Both the position numbers and the translations under genes were made by a program. 64,000 bases of DNA from Arenicola marina (taxonomy: Eukaryota > Annelida > Polychaeta > Arenicolidae), in NCBI GenBank assembly GCA_964019135.1, contig OZ025248.1, positions 44,447,670-44,511,669 of the forward strand, read 5' to 3'. The notes beneath the pieces were generated by a model. That model saw nothing but the letters and a program-made list of their open reading frames with translations, searched no databases and was not told the DNA's origin. Positions 1-11,110 of the stretch are shown one piece after another. Each line of letters starts with the position of its first letter. Within the stretch, counting starts at the first letter, position 1.

Positions 1-835
1 CTGGTGGTTGTCGGTGAGTGGGGTGGGTCAGTGTGACTGGTGGTTGTCGGTGAGTGGGGTGGGTCAGTGTGACTGGTGGTTGTCGGTGAGTGGGGTGGGT
101 CAGTGTAACTGGTGGTTGTCGGTGAGTGGGGTGGGTCAGTGTGACTGGTGGTTGTCGGTGAGTTTGGTGGGTCCGTGTCACTGGTGGTTGTCGGTGAGTG
201 GGGTGGGGTGGGGCAATGTGACTGGAGGTTGTCGGTGAGTGTGGTGGGTCAGTGTGACTGCATGGTGGTTGTCGGCGAGTGTGGTGGGTCAGTGACTGGT
301 GGTTGTCGGTGAGTGGGCTGGGTCAGTGACTGGTGGTTGTCGGTGAGTGGGGTGGGTCAGTGTAACTGGTGGTTGTCGGTGAGTGTGGTGGGCCAGTGTG
401 ACTGGTGGTTGTCGGTGAGTGTGGTGGGCCAGTGTGACTGGTGGTTGTCGGTGAGTGTGGTGTCAGTGTGACTGGTGGTTGTCAGTGAGTGTGGTGGGTC
501 AGCGTGACTGGTGGTTGTCAGTGAGTGGGGTGGGTCAGTGTGACTGGTGGTTGTCAGTGAGTGTGGTGGGTCAGTGTGACTGGTGGTTGTCGGTGAGTGG
601 GGTGGGTCAGTGTGACTGGTGGTTGTCGGTGAGTGGGGTGGGTCAGTGTGACTGGTGGTTGTCGGTGAGTGGGGTGGGTCAGTGTGACTGGTGGTTGTCA
701 ATGAGTGGGGTGGGTCAGTGTGACTGCATGGTGGTTGTCGGTGAGTGTGGTGGGTCAGTGTGACTGGTGGTTGTCGGTGAGTGTGGTGTGTCAGTGTGAC
801 TGGTGGTTGTCGGTGAGTGGTGCGGTTCAGTGTGA
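1..835. repeat. 36-bp minisatellite, about 23 copies, cut by the window edge
   Basis: Head-to-tail units of 36 bp, G/T-rich on the plus strand, run from base 1 to about 835 with a few shortened or variant copies. Because 36 is divisible by three, frames stay open and read as 12-residue repeats; these are not genes. Every plus-strand unit contains GGTGAGT, which matches a 5' splice-site consensus. The array begins before the window, so its true length and neighbour are unknown. Confidence 0.95.
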
Positions 836-1328
836 AAGCCGTATAATTAATGGAACCCATTAAATAAACGCAACAACATGTATTTGATCGCAAACTAAAC
901 GGGTACAAGTGACAAATATATTGAATGCATAGTCTACATGATATTACAGTTGGAAGTTTCCTGTTGTCTCCTGATGGTTGACTGCCTCGCCTTACGACTC
1001 CTTGACGTTGTTGTGACGTTGTAATCGTCACTGGCCCAATGTCCGGGGTTGAATACTTCCTACCGAAAAATGTAGAGAAAGTGACGTAAGTGAGTATTCT
1101 GGTACCGCATTTTAGACAATCTCTGTGCTGGATAGATGGTAGTTACGCTTAGGTTAGTGATTGTATACATTTTCCACTTTAATTGTTTCACTACTGTTGC
1201 GCTTATGGTGGATATGCAGCTTCTATGTTGTAATTTGGTCGTTACTACTCCCTTAAAAGAAATGAACAAGTATTCCAAACTTAAAGTTACTATTTCAACA
1301 AATTTTGCGGCGGGGGTGTTCCGTCAGA
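836..1328. other. No gene seen
   Basis: AT-leaning unique sequence after the minisatellite. Only short chance reading frames on both strands; no domain, RNA gene or repeat recognised. Confidence 0.6.
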
Positions 1329-1465
1329 TCACGTGAGGCGCCGCGGCTGTTGGAACAGCTGTAAACACTGTATAACACTCTGCCTCAAGGAGGCGCTGCC
1401 AGTCGCGAATCCTGGCCAATGACGTCTAGTATATATACGGTTGGTACCAGTGACTTCCGGAAAGT
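1327..1465 (+). promoter_or_regulatory. Possible TATA-type core promoter reading right
   Basis: A CACGTG E-box lies near 1330. A CCAAT box at 1416-1420 abuts a TGACGTC CRE-like site at 1420-1426, followed by TATATATA at 1430-1436. This spacing would place a start site near 1460. No convincing plus-strand protein follows: the downstream plus frame is the antisense of the acidic protein gene. It may drive an unrecognised first exon, or be chance. Confidence 0.35.
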
Positions 1466-1630
1466 TAGTCGTTGGCGCTCGCCCTGGCGGAGATTACTTC
1501 ATGCGTGTTACGTCACCAGCACATCAACGTCACTGTACACACGTTTTTTCTCCGCCAGATTTGGATCACAATGAATGTTTACTTTTTGTTATAATAGTAA
1601 CTTTAAACAAACCTGTCAGCATTAGTTTGG

Positions 1631-2053
1631 TTACACGTCAACGTTCACATCCGGGTCAACGTCCCCATGTGAGTCAACGTCCTCATCTGAGTCAACGTCC
1701 ACATCTGGGTCAACGTCCACATCCGGGTCAACGTCCACATCCGGGTCCACATCCTCATCCGTGTCTAGATCCACATCCGGGTCAACGTCCGCGGTTGGGA
1801 GGTCGTTCAACTTCAAGTAGCGCCACACGCGAATGAGCAATCCGACATATTGGTCAGGGCAGAATTTTCCGTAAGGTTCGTTAGGTCGTTTGTATGGAAT
1901 ACATTTAAATATCGGGGTCCATGTGTAGGGTTCATCCATGCCGGCTACAGTGAGGGGTGTCCCCGCCATCTCTGTGCTCTTCTTACCCTCAGCCAGTGAA
2001 CCCGTCATCAGGGCGACGCCCACCAGCAACATGGACAGTACCAGTCTCGACAT
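1631..2053 (-). CDS. Small secreted acidic protein with an alternating X-Asp tail
   Basis: 140 residues, no family recognised. Residues 1 to about 22 form a signal peptide (MSRLVLSMLLVGVALMTGS), so the product is probably secreted. The middle (about 25-87) has two cysteines and a Pro/Tyr-rich stretch. The last 53 residues are an almost strict alternation of Asp with Val or Pro: about 24 of 53 are Asp, from 18-bp DNA repeats. Such a strand would carry acid groups on one face, as in calcium- or mineral-binding matrix proteins; that role is inference. The frame is open for 16 codons upstream, but this Met is chosen because it starts the signal peptide. A plausible 3' splice site (TATTGTTTCAG) ends at 2084, so a 5' untranslated exon may lie further right. 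No clear AATAAA is seen downstream. Confidence 0.6.
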   Translation of the reverse strand: MSRLVLSMLLVGVALMTGSLAEGKKSTEMAGTPLTVAGMDEPYTWTPIFKCIPYKRPNEPYGKFCPDQYVGLLIRVWRYLKLNDLPTADVDPDVDLDTDEDVDPDVDVDPDVDVDPDVDVDSDEDVDSHGDVDPDVNVDV

Positions 2054-2101
2054 GGCCACCAAGCGATTCTTTGCGGCAAAAGGCTGAAACAATAGACCCA
2101 T

Positions 2102-4179
2102 TCAGTAAATATCAACACCGGCGCTATCTTTTACATCAAACCCACCCACTAGATGAAGGCTTTGAATAGCACAACACTTTTCGATGTTAAAAAGCAAGCA
2201 TGACGGCGTACGCAAGCAGCACTCCCGTAAATGGTTTATTTTTCACAAGTTAGTACGTATTTTGTCAGCGTTCGACTTCAGAAAAGCGCCGGGAATAAGA
2301 ATACAGTTTGTAGATTGCAAAAAGGTAAATATTTTAAGCACTATAGTTAAGACATTTTAAGCTGGCAGCTTTCGAAAATTTTGATGTCAGAAATACACCG
2401 ATATATGAACTATAAAGCAAATGTATTTAGGCCCTATTTGAAAAGGGAACCTTCAGAAAACTAACTAACACACATAAGCAGACATCATGTCAGCAACCAT
2501 TTTAGAAAATGCCTGGATCCCCAAACAAGAATACTCAACTGATTCCCCTGGTCAGACTGAAAGGCTGCTGAAGTAGCTCTACAGTGTTGTCATTTATATA
2601 CCAATCCTAGCTAATTAAACTTATGAAGAAAGCTGCTGAATCTGATTTAATTTAATTGCTTCCAGTTAAAAAAGTGAAGCTATGTTGAATATATTGGCGA
2701 AAGTTATTATTTTTCATTACATCGCGAATATAGGATTATAGGATTTGAAATATGGTGAGATTTTGTACAGCCACTTGTAACGTTTGTTGCCCGGGTTAGT
2801 GTCCATTTAATATCCGTCTTAGATTTGTAACATCAATGATTTCTTCTTTTCCTTTGCTTTGTGTATCTTGATATATTTTAATTGCTAAATGAAATTAATG
2901 AATTTGTTGCCCCACTATCTTCAACACGGGACAACTATCTGATTTTCTTTTTGTAGTAGACCTAGCGATATAACGATAGCTTGACTTTCTTGTCGTCGTT
3001 TTCGGGTAATACCTTTCGTATTGATGAATTTGACTGATATCTTGTTCATATATCATGGGTATTTCCTGTGAACGAATTAAACACGCGGGGTGATGGTGGT
3101 GGCCGGGGTAAGGGGGCTTGATGCATTGGTGTGTTTGGGACCTTTTTCACCTCCAAAATCCGCTGAAGGGGTATCTTTTTGCCATTGACCGCGCTGCGCC
3201 GTCGTTTCATGCTGATTTATTCAAATGCTGGTTTATACTGTTTTCTCGATGTGGTATGAGATCGCGCCCGCCAAGAAATGTTGTCCGGGCCGTAGTGCGC
3301 CTCCGTATTAGCGCTTTGCCCATGATGGCCATGAAAACTCGCCCTCTTTACAATGAGATGATTACATTTATCATCACGCGAACACACCTAAATACTAACA
3401 AATATTATATAATGCGACTGACACTGGCTGCGATGTTATTGCATTCTCATTTGGTCGATGTGGGAGCTGTCACATACTGTTTTGTGTCCCACCCTCAACC
3501 CACCGACTCATTCTGTGGACGTGGTGGCTGTTTGATAAGAGCGGACCAAATTTTATAGCGTCGTACCATAAAATTGTGTATTGCGCATGCCTTATATTGG
3601 ATCCGCAGGCTACTTGCTGGCGAAGGTTCATGTAAAGATTTATTTAATTTATACACTTATCTGTAAGGAAAAGAATATATGTTGAGAACTAGAGTCGAGG
3701 TTGTTATAGAAGTTAAAATTATTTATAAAAACACTTTGGTAGATGTATTCAGGGCTTAGGTAAAGTTACGACATGTACAGTCCAACGAAGATGTGAGATG
3801 CATGCCGTTACGAATAACTACGTTTTGTGCAACATTAATTAACCAAGCGGAAGCAAGAGTTTGTTGATAAATGTACTATATATATATATTAGTAGATGAA
3901 AATGGTACAATGTACAGTTGGGGGAAGTTTATAATACGACATAGAGTGCAAATTACCTTGGCAGATTACTACAGCCTCATACATTGTATCCCCCGAGAGT
4001 AGAACAGACAACTTGGTGGGGAAATGAATAGATTAGAAACCAACGAGTTGTAAATGCGAGTTATGTTATCTATTGACACTTGGTTTAAAATTTAGCAAAT
4101 GCAATGAGGTTAAGTGGTCTCAACACGTTAATGTCAAGATATCGGAAGCAGATTGGGTAAGGTATTACATGGTGCCGTA
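2102..4179. other. No gene seen
   Basis: About 2 kb of AT-rich DNA. A 146-codon plus frame at 3118-3558 has no recognisable domain, signal peptide or repeat and is judged chance. No RNA gene or transposon end was recognised. Confidence 0.6.
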
Positions 4180-4774
4180 TACAGGGTTGTCCATAAAAAA
4201 CGACCTATTTTGTTTTCCCTCTAAAAAAAAATTCTAATGATACTGCTCCATTATTTTCAGGTGATATAGAAGCCCAGACAATTCTTCTGATACCAATATG
4301 TATCTGAACAGGCAGTATACGATGCAGCAGCGGATAAAAATCGTTCAGGCCTACTTCGCGACAAAATCGGTGGTTCAGACGCTAAGACAGTATGAGATTT
4401 TGGAAGGGGACATGTGCCGACCAGACGGACTACTGAGGGCCTGATAGCTAAGTTTAAGTTGACTGGGAGTGTTGGAAACAATAATAAAGGTCAAATTTTC
4501 AGTTCGTACTCCAAACAGGATTGAGACGTTGCGTGACCGTCTCCGGGAATCTCCACGAAAGTCAACACGCCGACTTTCGTCGACTCAGCAGCGAGGAGCG
4601 TGGATAGAGCACATGATCAAATATTGAAATTTGACTACGTTAAAGGTTTCCAATTTCAGCAGAATTTGCAAGAATAAAATGGTCATCCTTCCGTCCTTTC
4701 CGTTGGAAATATCTTAATTGTATCAAAATTGAGATGGAAAGTAAAATAGGTGGTTTTTCATGGACCACCCTGTA
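4180..4774 (+). mobile_element. Short mariner-like DNA transposon with a transposase N-terminal remnant
   Basis: Terminal inverted repeats of about 39 bp start CAGGGTTGTCCAT at 4182 and end at 4772, flanked by TA target duplications at 4180 and 4773. Between them, about 4300-4440, a plus frame reads MYLNRQYTMQQRIKIVQAY, the helix-turn-helix start of the Tc1/mariner-type transposase group (DUF4817-like) common in invertebrates. It meets stops within about 50 codons, and the catalytic DDE/D part is absent. The roughly 590-bp copy is therefore an internally deleted, non-autonomous element. Inverted repeats, TA duplication and remnant all agree. Confidence 0.85.
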
Positions 4775-5096
4775 TATCGACAAAAGACGAACGAACAAGA
4801 AGCTTCCAGCATTGGTTACAGGTTCGCTACATTTCAACAAATTAGTATTTAGAGATGTGCAAGGTATCTAAAACCGAACAATGCAGAATACCTCTTTTGG
4901 AGATGCTGTACAAGCCCTTGAATTGGCGTGACGTGGACACGTGGTTACATTCGGCTTCTGATGTAGATTATAGACAGTAACGGTACCTTAGACTGCCAAA
5001 GTGTAATGTTTGGTTTGATTAAAACTGTAAAATAAGTGAACCTGAATGTGAAACGCTTTATATATTCATGTAACAGGAGAAATTTGGTTCCAAAAC
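4775..5096. other. No gene seen
   Basis: AT-rich spacer between the mariner-like element and the 38-bp array; nothing recognised. Confidence 0.5.
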
Positions 5097-5335
5097 CAAA
5101 GACGTCTAGCGGTCTTACAGACACCAAAGGGGCCTGATAGACGTCTAGCGGTCTTACAGACACCTAGGGGTCTGACAGACGTCTAGCGGTCTTACAGACA
5201 CCAAGGGGTCTGACAGACGTTCAGCGGGCTTATAGACACCAAGGGGTCTGAGAGACGTCTAGCGGTCTTACAGATATCTAGTGGTCTGACAGACGTCTAG
5301 CGGTCTTACACACACCAAGGGGTCTGACAGACTGT
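5097..5335. repeat. 38-bp tandem repeat, about six copies
   Basis: Unit contains GACGTCTAGCGGTCTTACAG followed by an ACACCAAGGGGTCTGA block. Units are partly self-complementary (CAGAC with GTCTG). Two further copies of the same unit lie at 11600-11677 in the same orientation. Confidence 0.9.
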
Positions 5336-5597
5336 AAAATGTGCTCCTTCAGGTATTTTAGAATATCGAATGTTTTATTTTATTTTATTTTACCATACTC
5401 AACCTCCTTACGGTTTACGAAGCAAGCCTTGATTATGGCTTAGCTTTTTCTGACGTTCGCTGTTACGTACTGACCTTTGGTTATCTCAGATAAGAGTATA
5501 CGCTCGACGAAAACAGGCTTTTACATAAGCCAGTGTTTACAGTGGAATGGTGAGAGTACTAAGTAAGTCGGATCGCCACGGCTGGGTCACAGTCTCA

Positions 5598-6045
5598 CCC
5601 TGCTAAAATGTCTTATAGAGTTTCTAAAGAACTCAATAGAAACTCTATAGAGCATGCAGTGTTCTATAGCGTTTCTACAGATGTCTTTATAGTGTCTCTA
5701 TAGGACACAAATATTCTATAAACTTTCTATAGAGCATGCAGTGTTCTATAGCGTTTCTATAGATGACTTTGTAGTGTCTCTATAGGACACAAATATTCTA
5801 TAGACTTTCTATAGAATATGCAGTGTTCTATAGTGTTTCTATAGATGTCTTTTTAGTGTCTCTATAGGACACAAATATTCTATAGACTTTCTATAGATCA
5901 TGCAGTGTTCTATAGATGTCTTTATGGTGTTTCTATAGGACAAATATTCTGTAGAATTGCTATGAAACACTGTTCTATATCATTTTTAAGATACGTAAAT
6001 GGCGTCTCTATAGAACATATTCAATAGAATCTGGTCGATATCGAT
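5598..6045. repeat. CTATAG-rich tandem repeat, 82-bp unit, about four to five copies
   Basis: Copies of an 82-bp unit, marked by GCATGCAGTGTTCTATAG at 5652 and 5734 and a variant at 5816, are built from palindromic CTATAG/TCTATAGA motifs. The left edge starts CCCTGCTAAAATGT at 5598. An inverted match to that edge ends the similar array at 11110. Confidence 0.85.
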
Positions 6046-6829
6046 TCAGACACACTGGTGAATGAAATCCTAAGTAGAGAGACTTCGTATTTTGGGCAGA
6101 TGAACAAATTTAAAATGGAAGATATGTCCCCAGTGGGCACATGCACCGCGGTCGTAAACTCGTCGATAAAATATGACATCGAGAACTCGTCAGCTGTTCG
6201 TCCATAATCCGTTATCATTAGATCGACGCACCTTGGGTTAGTGCCTAATCATACATTTTTAGTGATTGGATTCAAATAGATGGCGCAGCTATGACAGTTC
6301 ACTGATTATTAAAGACCTCTGGTCTTTGTCTGATAGGTGTCTATTACCCTATCACGGTATCGGGCGACTTCCTGATAACGTAAAATGCGAACACACAATA
6401 ATTAAATGTATATTCCTTCAGTTCCATACACTATATATATTGTAACACCAAGTTTCAATTACCACCTTTGTGGCAACGTAGCTTTTTTATATGGGTGGTA
6501 ATTACAGCAGGTCTAAAAGTATAACACTAGTAGGCCTATTCCCACGCATGTCCTGACACAATTAAGTGATTCAGCACCCCATGCACCCTCGCATCTCTCC
6601 ATCCCAGTATAATTCCTTCTAAAACGGAGAGCAACGTTGCAACACCAGTGAGATTTGTAGCGTGCCACAGGCGCTCAGATCAGTTAACACGAAAACTACC
6701 TGTGCAGCGTGCCAAAGCCCGCGAAGTACGCGAACCAGAGCATCACCGTGATTGTGCTGCCACCTTGCGGAGATATTGCTTGCAGATCATACTGCGCATG
6801 CGCCAAGTTTAAAAATATTCAACAGGGGC
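6046..6829. other. No gene seen
   Basis: Unique sequence with short chance frames only. A TGCGCATGCGC palindrome (NRF1-like) lies near 6795, but no promoter or exon could be tied to it. Confidence 0.5.
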
Positions 6830-7078
6830 TACGATCTTACCAGTGGTTGCGCCCCACAGCGACGCTACCCGGGGGAGGGGGTGGGGGGTGAATGTTATCC
6901 AATGTTATCCAATGAAAGACGGCGTCAGAGTGAGGCGGCTGGCTGTGGCGGGAGCCTGAGTGCGACTTTCTTTTCAGGGTGTTTCCGATAGCAAATTAAA
7001 TTGATATCGAAACAGTACATTACAGGTAATTAGTTAGTATACGTACCATGCAGTTTCTGAAGTGGCGGTTGGCGGATT

Positions 7079-7713
7079 GTGAGCTATTTCTCCCCTACCA
7101 TATTGGCGTCTTTCAGTTTAAGGGTGTTTCCGATAGCAAATGAAGTGACATATAAACAATACGTACAATACAAGTCTACAAGCCTACAAATAATTCCGTG
7201 GCCGAACGTCGAATCCCACCTGGAAAGTCATTTCCATGGCAAGAAGGGTGTTGTGCTGTTACGAGGTTTACTTATCACAGCCTGCCGCCAGCTTTGCCGA
7301 GATGCACGACAACGCAGCCACTACCACTGTCCTTTCTGCATGAAGACGTTTACGATGAAGGCCGACATTGTCTCCCGCGGAGAAAAATGTCTACCAGTCG
7401 CAGTTGAGCAGCCACTGTCTCCACCAGCCCTTCTGGAGGTAGAACTGCCGGTTGTAACACTCGACTCACCTCATACAACCTCTGATGGCTTTACTGAACC
7501 TCAGCAATGTGATACCATTGTCTGACCGCATTGCGTAAATAAATACCACAAGAAATACTTGTCAGACCACATACGGCGGGCTCATAAGAACAAGCCCACG
7601 TTGAACATTGACGAAAAACGGCATCATTACGCTGCATGTGTGGACAGCAGGAACGGAATCTTTTCCGTTGCGCGCACCATCAGAGGCATCTTGCATCCCG
7701 TGCACATCTGTTA
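7079..7713 (+). pseudogene. Transposon-type C2H2 zinc-finger protein remnant, part 1
   Basis: The frame from 7079 encodes HYHCPFCMKTFTMKADI (a finger-like CxxC segment), then meets TGA at 7523-7525. In the same frame it continues as PHCVNKYHKKYLSDHIRRAH, a C2H2-like finger, then CVDSRNGIFSVARTIRGI and HPVHIC before TAG near 7713. The order finger, V-D-x-x-N-G-I-x-x-V, H-P-x-H resembles repeat-derived zinc-finger proteins of fish and marine invertebrates; this is family memory, not a search. The internal TGA and the abrupt end mark it as dead. Confidence 0.5.
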
Positions 7714-8182
7714 GGGCCCAAAACGTCATAGTGACGAAAACGTCAGACCACACGGTCTGAGCCGTCTAGGAGCAAATGTACAGTTTCACATTGTGCCTCG
7801 ATCGCAGTGTCTGTTGATGAGGGCTATGAATATATGAGGCAGTAACTCTTCAGTTTGAGATATATTTAAGTGCTTTCATAAACGATGGAATATGGGTATC
7901 GCCTCCCCCCCCCCCACCGGGTCCACCCCTTGGAACCTTCTATTCCAAGAAACCTTAGATTTCCTTATTTTTCTTAATAATAATTTTTTCTTAATACGCA
8001 AATTTCGGCCTGCAAGAGGTCTCTAATTGTCAACCAATCAATCCTTTAGCCCCGAGTGGCCCCGCCCTGTCTCCTTCAGAAACGTCACGCAGGGTTCTTT
8101 GAGCGATAACCGGAATGGTTGACATTGAAGTTTAAACTGTATATTTCATTCTATCAAGGTATGACGTTTTGGTCACTATGAC
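7711..8182. mobile_element. Probable insertion inside the zinc-finger remnant
   Basis: A segment of about 470 bp separates two parts of what looks like one coding region. Near its left edge GTCATAGTGACGAAAACGTC (7725-7744) pairs with an inverted copy at 8162-8182. The flanks read CACATCT on the left and CACATGT on the right, a possible imperfect 7-8-bp target duplication. It contains a poly-C run near 7905. Family not recognised. Confidence 0.35.
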
Positions 8183-8429
8183 ACATGTCGTCAACAAGAC
8201 CACTGGGCTGCAAAGCAGGGTCGCCTGTGCGTGTGGCGACTGTGTCGATATGGACGAGACCGAACGTAGAAGTGGGAACACAGGTTACCGGTGCGACCAT
8301 CTCAAATCCACCGAATACGCCATCGCGGCAAATTCGGTCTTCCAGGCCATGGTGACGGCGGGCTTCATGAATTGTAAATACAGTTGTGTTGTATATTGTG
8401 TTGTATATATGTCTGATGATTTGATCTGA
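8169..8429 (+). pseudogene. Transposon-type zinc-finger protein remnant, part 2
   Basis: An 86-codon frame with CACGDCVDMDETERRSG followed by YRCDHLKSTEYA, a Cys-rich segment that in related repeat-derived proteins comes shortly after the HPxH segment seen in part 1. It lies in a different frame, 0.45 kb downstream, and continues to a stop at 8427. An ATAAA motif follows at 8432. Dead; function unknown. Confidence 0.4.
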
Positions 8430-8873
8430 GAATAAAAGTACATTATGAGCGCAAATTGTCTTTAAACTTTCATCTGTTAAATTAAGTTGGGTTATATAAC
8501 CCCTCCCAGACATCTTCCCCACCCAGACGCATGCACCTCCCCACCCAGACGCATGCACCTCCCCACCCAGACAGCCTCCCCACCCAGACGCATGCTGAAT
8601 ACTGAATATAGCCAACATTATACTGGCTAAGCGTCTGAGAGCGGCGGCCTGCCTCCTCCCCACCCAGACGCATGCAGATCGAGTGTGAGAGGGGTGCACG
8701 CAGGCGTAAAGGCCGCTAACACTCTGGTTAGGCGTCTGAGAGGGGAGGGCGCATGCGAGACGGCCGCTAACAGTGCAGGCAGTGTTATCGCATTGGATAA
8801 CATTCGCCCCCCACCCCCTCCCCCGGGTAGCGTCGCTGTGGGGCGCAACCACCGGTAAGATCGTAGACCCTTT

Positions 8874-10129
8874 GCGGAAAGGCAAACCGAATCCAAAGTT
8901 ACATGTACACATGAGCTCTAAATTCACGAATATTTGCTTACATATATAACTGAAAAGTATTTATTTATAAATATCTCATTGTGTAGCACATGAAGAAACC
9001 CAGGTTTGAACGGGACATCATAAATTAAGGCCAGAAGAAGATTTTATAAATTGGGTTTTGTTTTTTACAAGATTTGCCACTTTTTGACTTGGCACTTGCT
9101 CATTCGCTCATAGATCTACGCCCTGTACGCATACACTACAGGCCACACCTACTAGCCTACTGGATCCCGGCTGGCTGTAGCCTACGCTATAGGCTACAGT
9201 AAGTATAGTACTGGCGTTTAATGATGCAGACCATGGGACTTCTATTATGAACCAAGCACATGTATGCAGTCGAGAAGACAGAAGTGGAAGTGACACAACT
9301 CATTTCTCCTGACTTAATTTGCAGGTAGGTAAAGTTGGCGCAAGTGCCCCCAGGCAAGCCCGCTTCTCTTGGGGCACAACGGTAACCATGTTAAAATCCT
9401 TCGACGTTTTTGTATTTTATGTAATCATAAATGGGGACTATATATTTCATTCATTCGAACACATTCCTGGTATTAACTCTGTATGTAAGATAAAGAATGT
9501 CTGAGCAATTCCCATGGATTAGTATTTACTGTTTTTTATCTGGTTAATTACTAAAATTCATTGCAGTAAGCTGCATCGGTTAGATACTATTTGTGGGTAT
9601 ACATAAAGGTATATATGTCAGGAAAATATTGGATTTTCTTTCTGGGATGAATATGTACCGGCACTTTGAATTGTAGTGCACTGAACATGCTGAATATTTT
9701 ATGTTGGGTAGGTCAATATTCCTAGAATGTTGTACAGTTCATATTATTGCATTATGTTATTATTCACATTCTGTACCTTGTTTTTATAATATATATTTGG
9801 AAATGTGGATAATCAATATTGGATTTCTTATTCTTGTCTTTTTTGCGATTCTTGTCTGCATAGTGGTATACCAACGAAACCGGCCTACTATGCGGATTAC
9901 ACTTTACGCACACGAAGGACATATTTATGCAGCACCCGGTAATCCACATTTTTCGAGATACTCCGGCATGACCGGTGACCAGTGACTGTGTCACACTCAC
10001 AGGTGACAGATTAGCCTTGGGTTAGGAAGAGATACCTACACATTGACTGACGACGTTACGAGAACCTACCTCACCTACAATGGTTTCACACACAGGATTA
10101 CCAGATTCTGAGGTTCCCAATGATATTGT
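8874..10129. other. No gene seen; one dispersed 50-bp motif
   Basis: Mostly AT-rich. 9335-9383 (GCGCAAGTGCCCCCAGGCAA core) has an inverted relative at 62201-62254. A 94-codon frame at 9701-9985 has one hydrophobic stretch but no other sign of being a gene. Confidence 0.5.
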
Positions 10130-10384
10130 AAAAGGTATACCAATGAGATTCTGGGGTTAGTGGCATGCTTTTGACCCTACCATTGATGTTTTGAGTGGTA
10201 TACCTTTCAGTAGCCTATACCATTCAGTCCATTGACAACCTCAGTGCCAGTGGTATAGCCATAGGCGCAGACCTAGCTTTCGGCGTACCATTGGAGACCT
10301 GAGTGGTGTACCTTTCAGCATACCATCGGGATCGGAGTGGAATACTTGTCAGCATAGCATTGACGACCTCAGAGTCAGTGGTAT
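10130..10384. repeat. Degenerate tandem repeat with GGTATACC/ACCATTGA motifs
   Basis: Four to six diverged units of roughly 35-60 bp share ACCATTGA, GACCTGAGTGGTRTACC and TTTCAGCAT. Unit length is irregular; it is old and decayed. Confidence 0.55.
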
Positions 10385-11110
10385 GTCATTAGATTTATAT
10401 AGACTTGTTCTAGAGCCTTTTCATAGACTTCTATAGATCTGTCCTTTAGCTTGTCTATAGCTTTCTATTGACTTGTCTCATAGCATGTCTATAGAGTTCT
10501 ATGGCTGTGTCCCATAGCATGTCTATAGATGATGTCCTATAGCATGTCTATAGATGGTGTCCTATAGCATGTCTATAGAGTTCTATGGATGCGTTCTATA
10601 GCATGTCTATAGAATTCTATAGATGCGTCCTATAGCATGTCTATAGAGTTCTATAGATGGGTCCTATAGCATGTCTATAGAGTTCCATAGATGCGTCCTA
10701 TAGCATGTCTATAGAGTTCCATAGATGCGTCCTATAGCATGTCTATAGAGTTCTATAGATGCGTCCTATAGCACGTCTATAGAGTTCTATAGATGCGTCC
10801 TATAGCATGTCTATAGAGTTCTATAACATGTCTATAGAGTTTTATAGATACGTCCTATAGCATGTCTATAGAGTTCTATAGATGCGTCCTATAGCATGTC
10901 TATAGAGTTCTATAGATGCGTCCTATAGCATCTCTCTATAGAGTTCTATAGATGAGTCCTATAGCATGTCTATAGAGTTCTATAGATGCGTCCTATAGGC
11001 AGCCTATAGCGTTTTGTCCTAAAGTGCTATAGAATACTTCTTTAGAAATATTCTATAGAAACTCTCTAGAATATTTGTTATAGAAACTCTATAGAACATT
11101 TTTAGCAGGG
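10385..11110. repeat. CTATAG-rich tandem repeat, 34-bp unit, about 17 copies
   Basis: Core unit of 34 bp: CCTATAGCATGTCTATAGAG then TTCTATAGATGCGT. The unit is dense in self-complementary CTATAG. The right edge (TTTTTAGCAGGG at 11099-11110) is the inverted form of the left edge of the array at 5598. Confidence 0.95.

Larger units (their letters stand above)
6830..8873 (+). mobile_element. 2-kb DNA element with about 80-bp inverted ends and a zinc-finger ORF remnant
   Basis: About 80 bp at 6830-6910 (CTACGATCTTACC, CCCGGGGGAGGG) reappears in inverted orientation at 8790-8873 with few differences. Between them lie remains of a coding region (7079-7713 and 8169-8429). The arrangement suggests a TIR transposon, but no target duplication is visible at the two ends, so boundaries are provisional. 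It may instead be two separate copies of one short repeat. An inserted segment (about 7711-8182) and a small tandem repeat (8500-8690, CCACCCAGACGCATGC units) lie inside. Confidence 0.5.

Noticed and set aside
357-1031. 224-codon minus frame with HTDPPHSPTTTS repeats
   Set aside because: Open only because the 36-bp minisatellite unit lacks stops; the non-repeat part has no motif.
3118-3558. 146-codon plus frame
   Set aside because: No domain, signal peptide, biased codon use or splice signals; length within chance for this window.
8154-8927. 257-codon minus frame with ASGWGG repeats
   Set aside because: Antisense to the zinc-finger remnant and across a small tandem repeat and an inverted transposon end.
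9701-9985. 94-codon frame with one hydrophobic segment
   Set aside because: AT-rich DNA often gives hydrophobic chance frames; no promoter, homology or conserved pattern seen.
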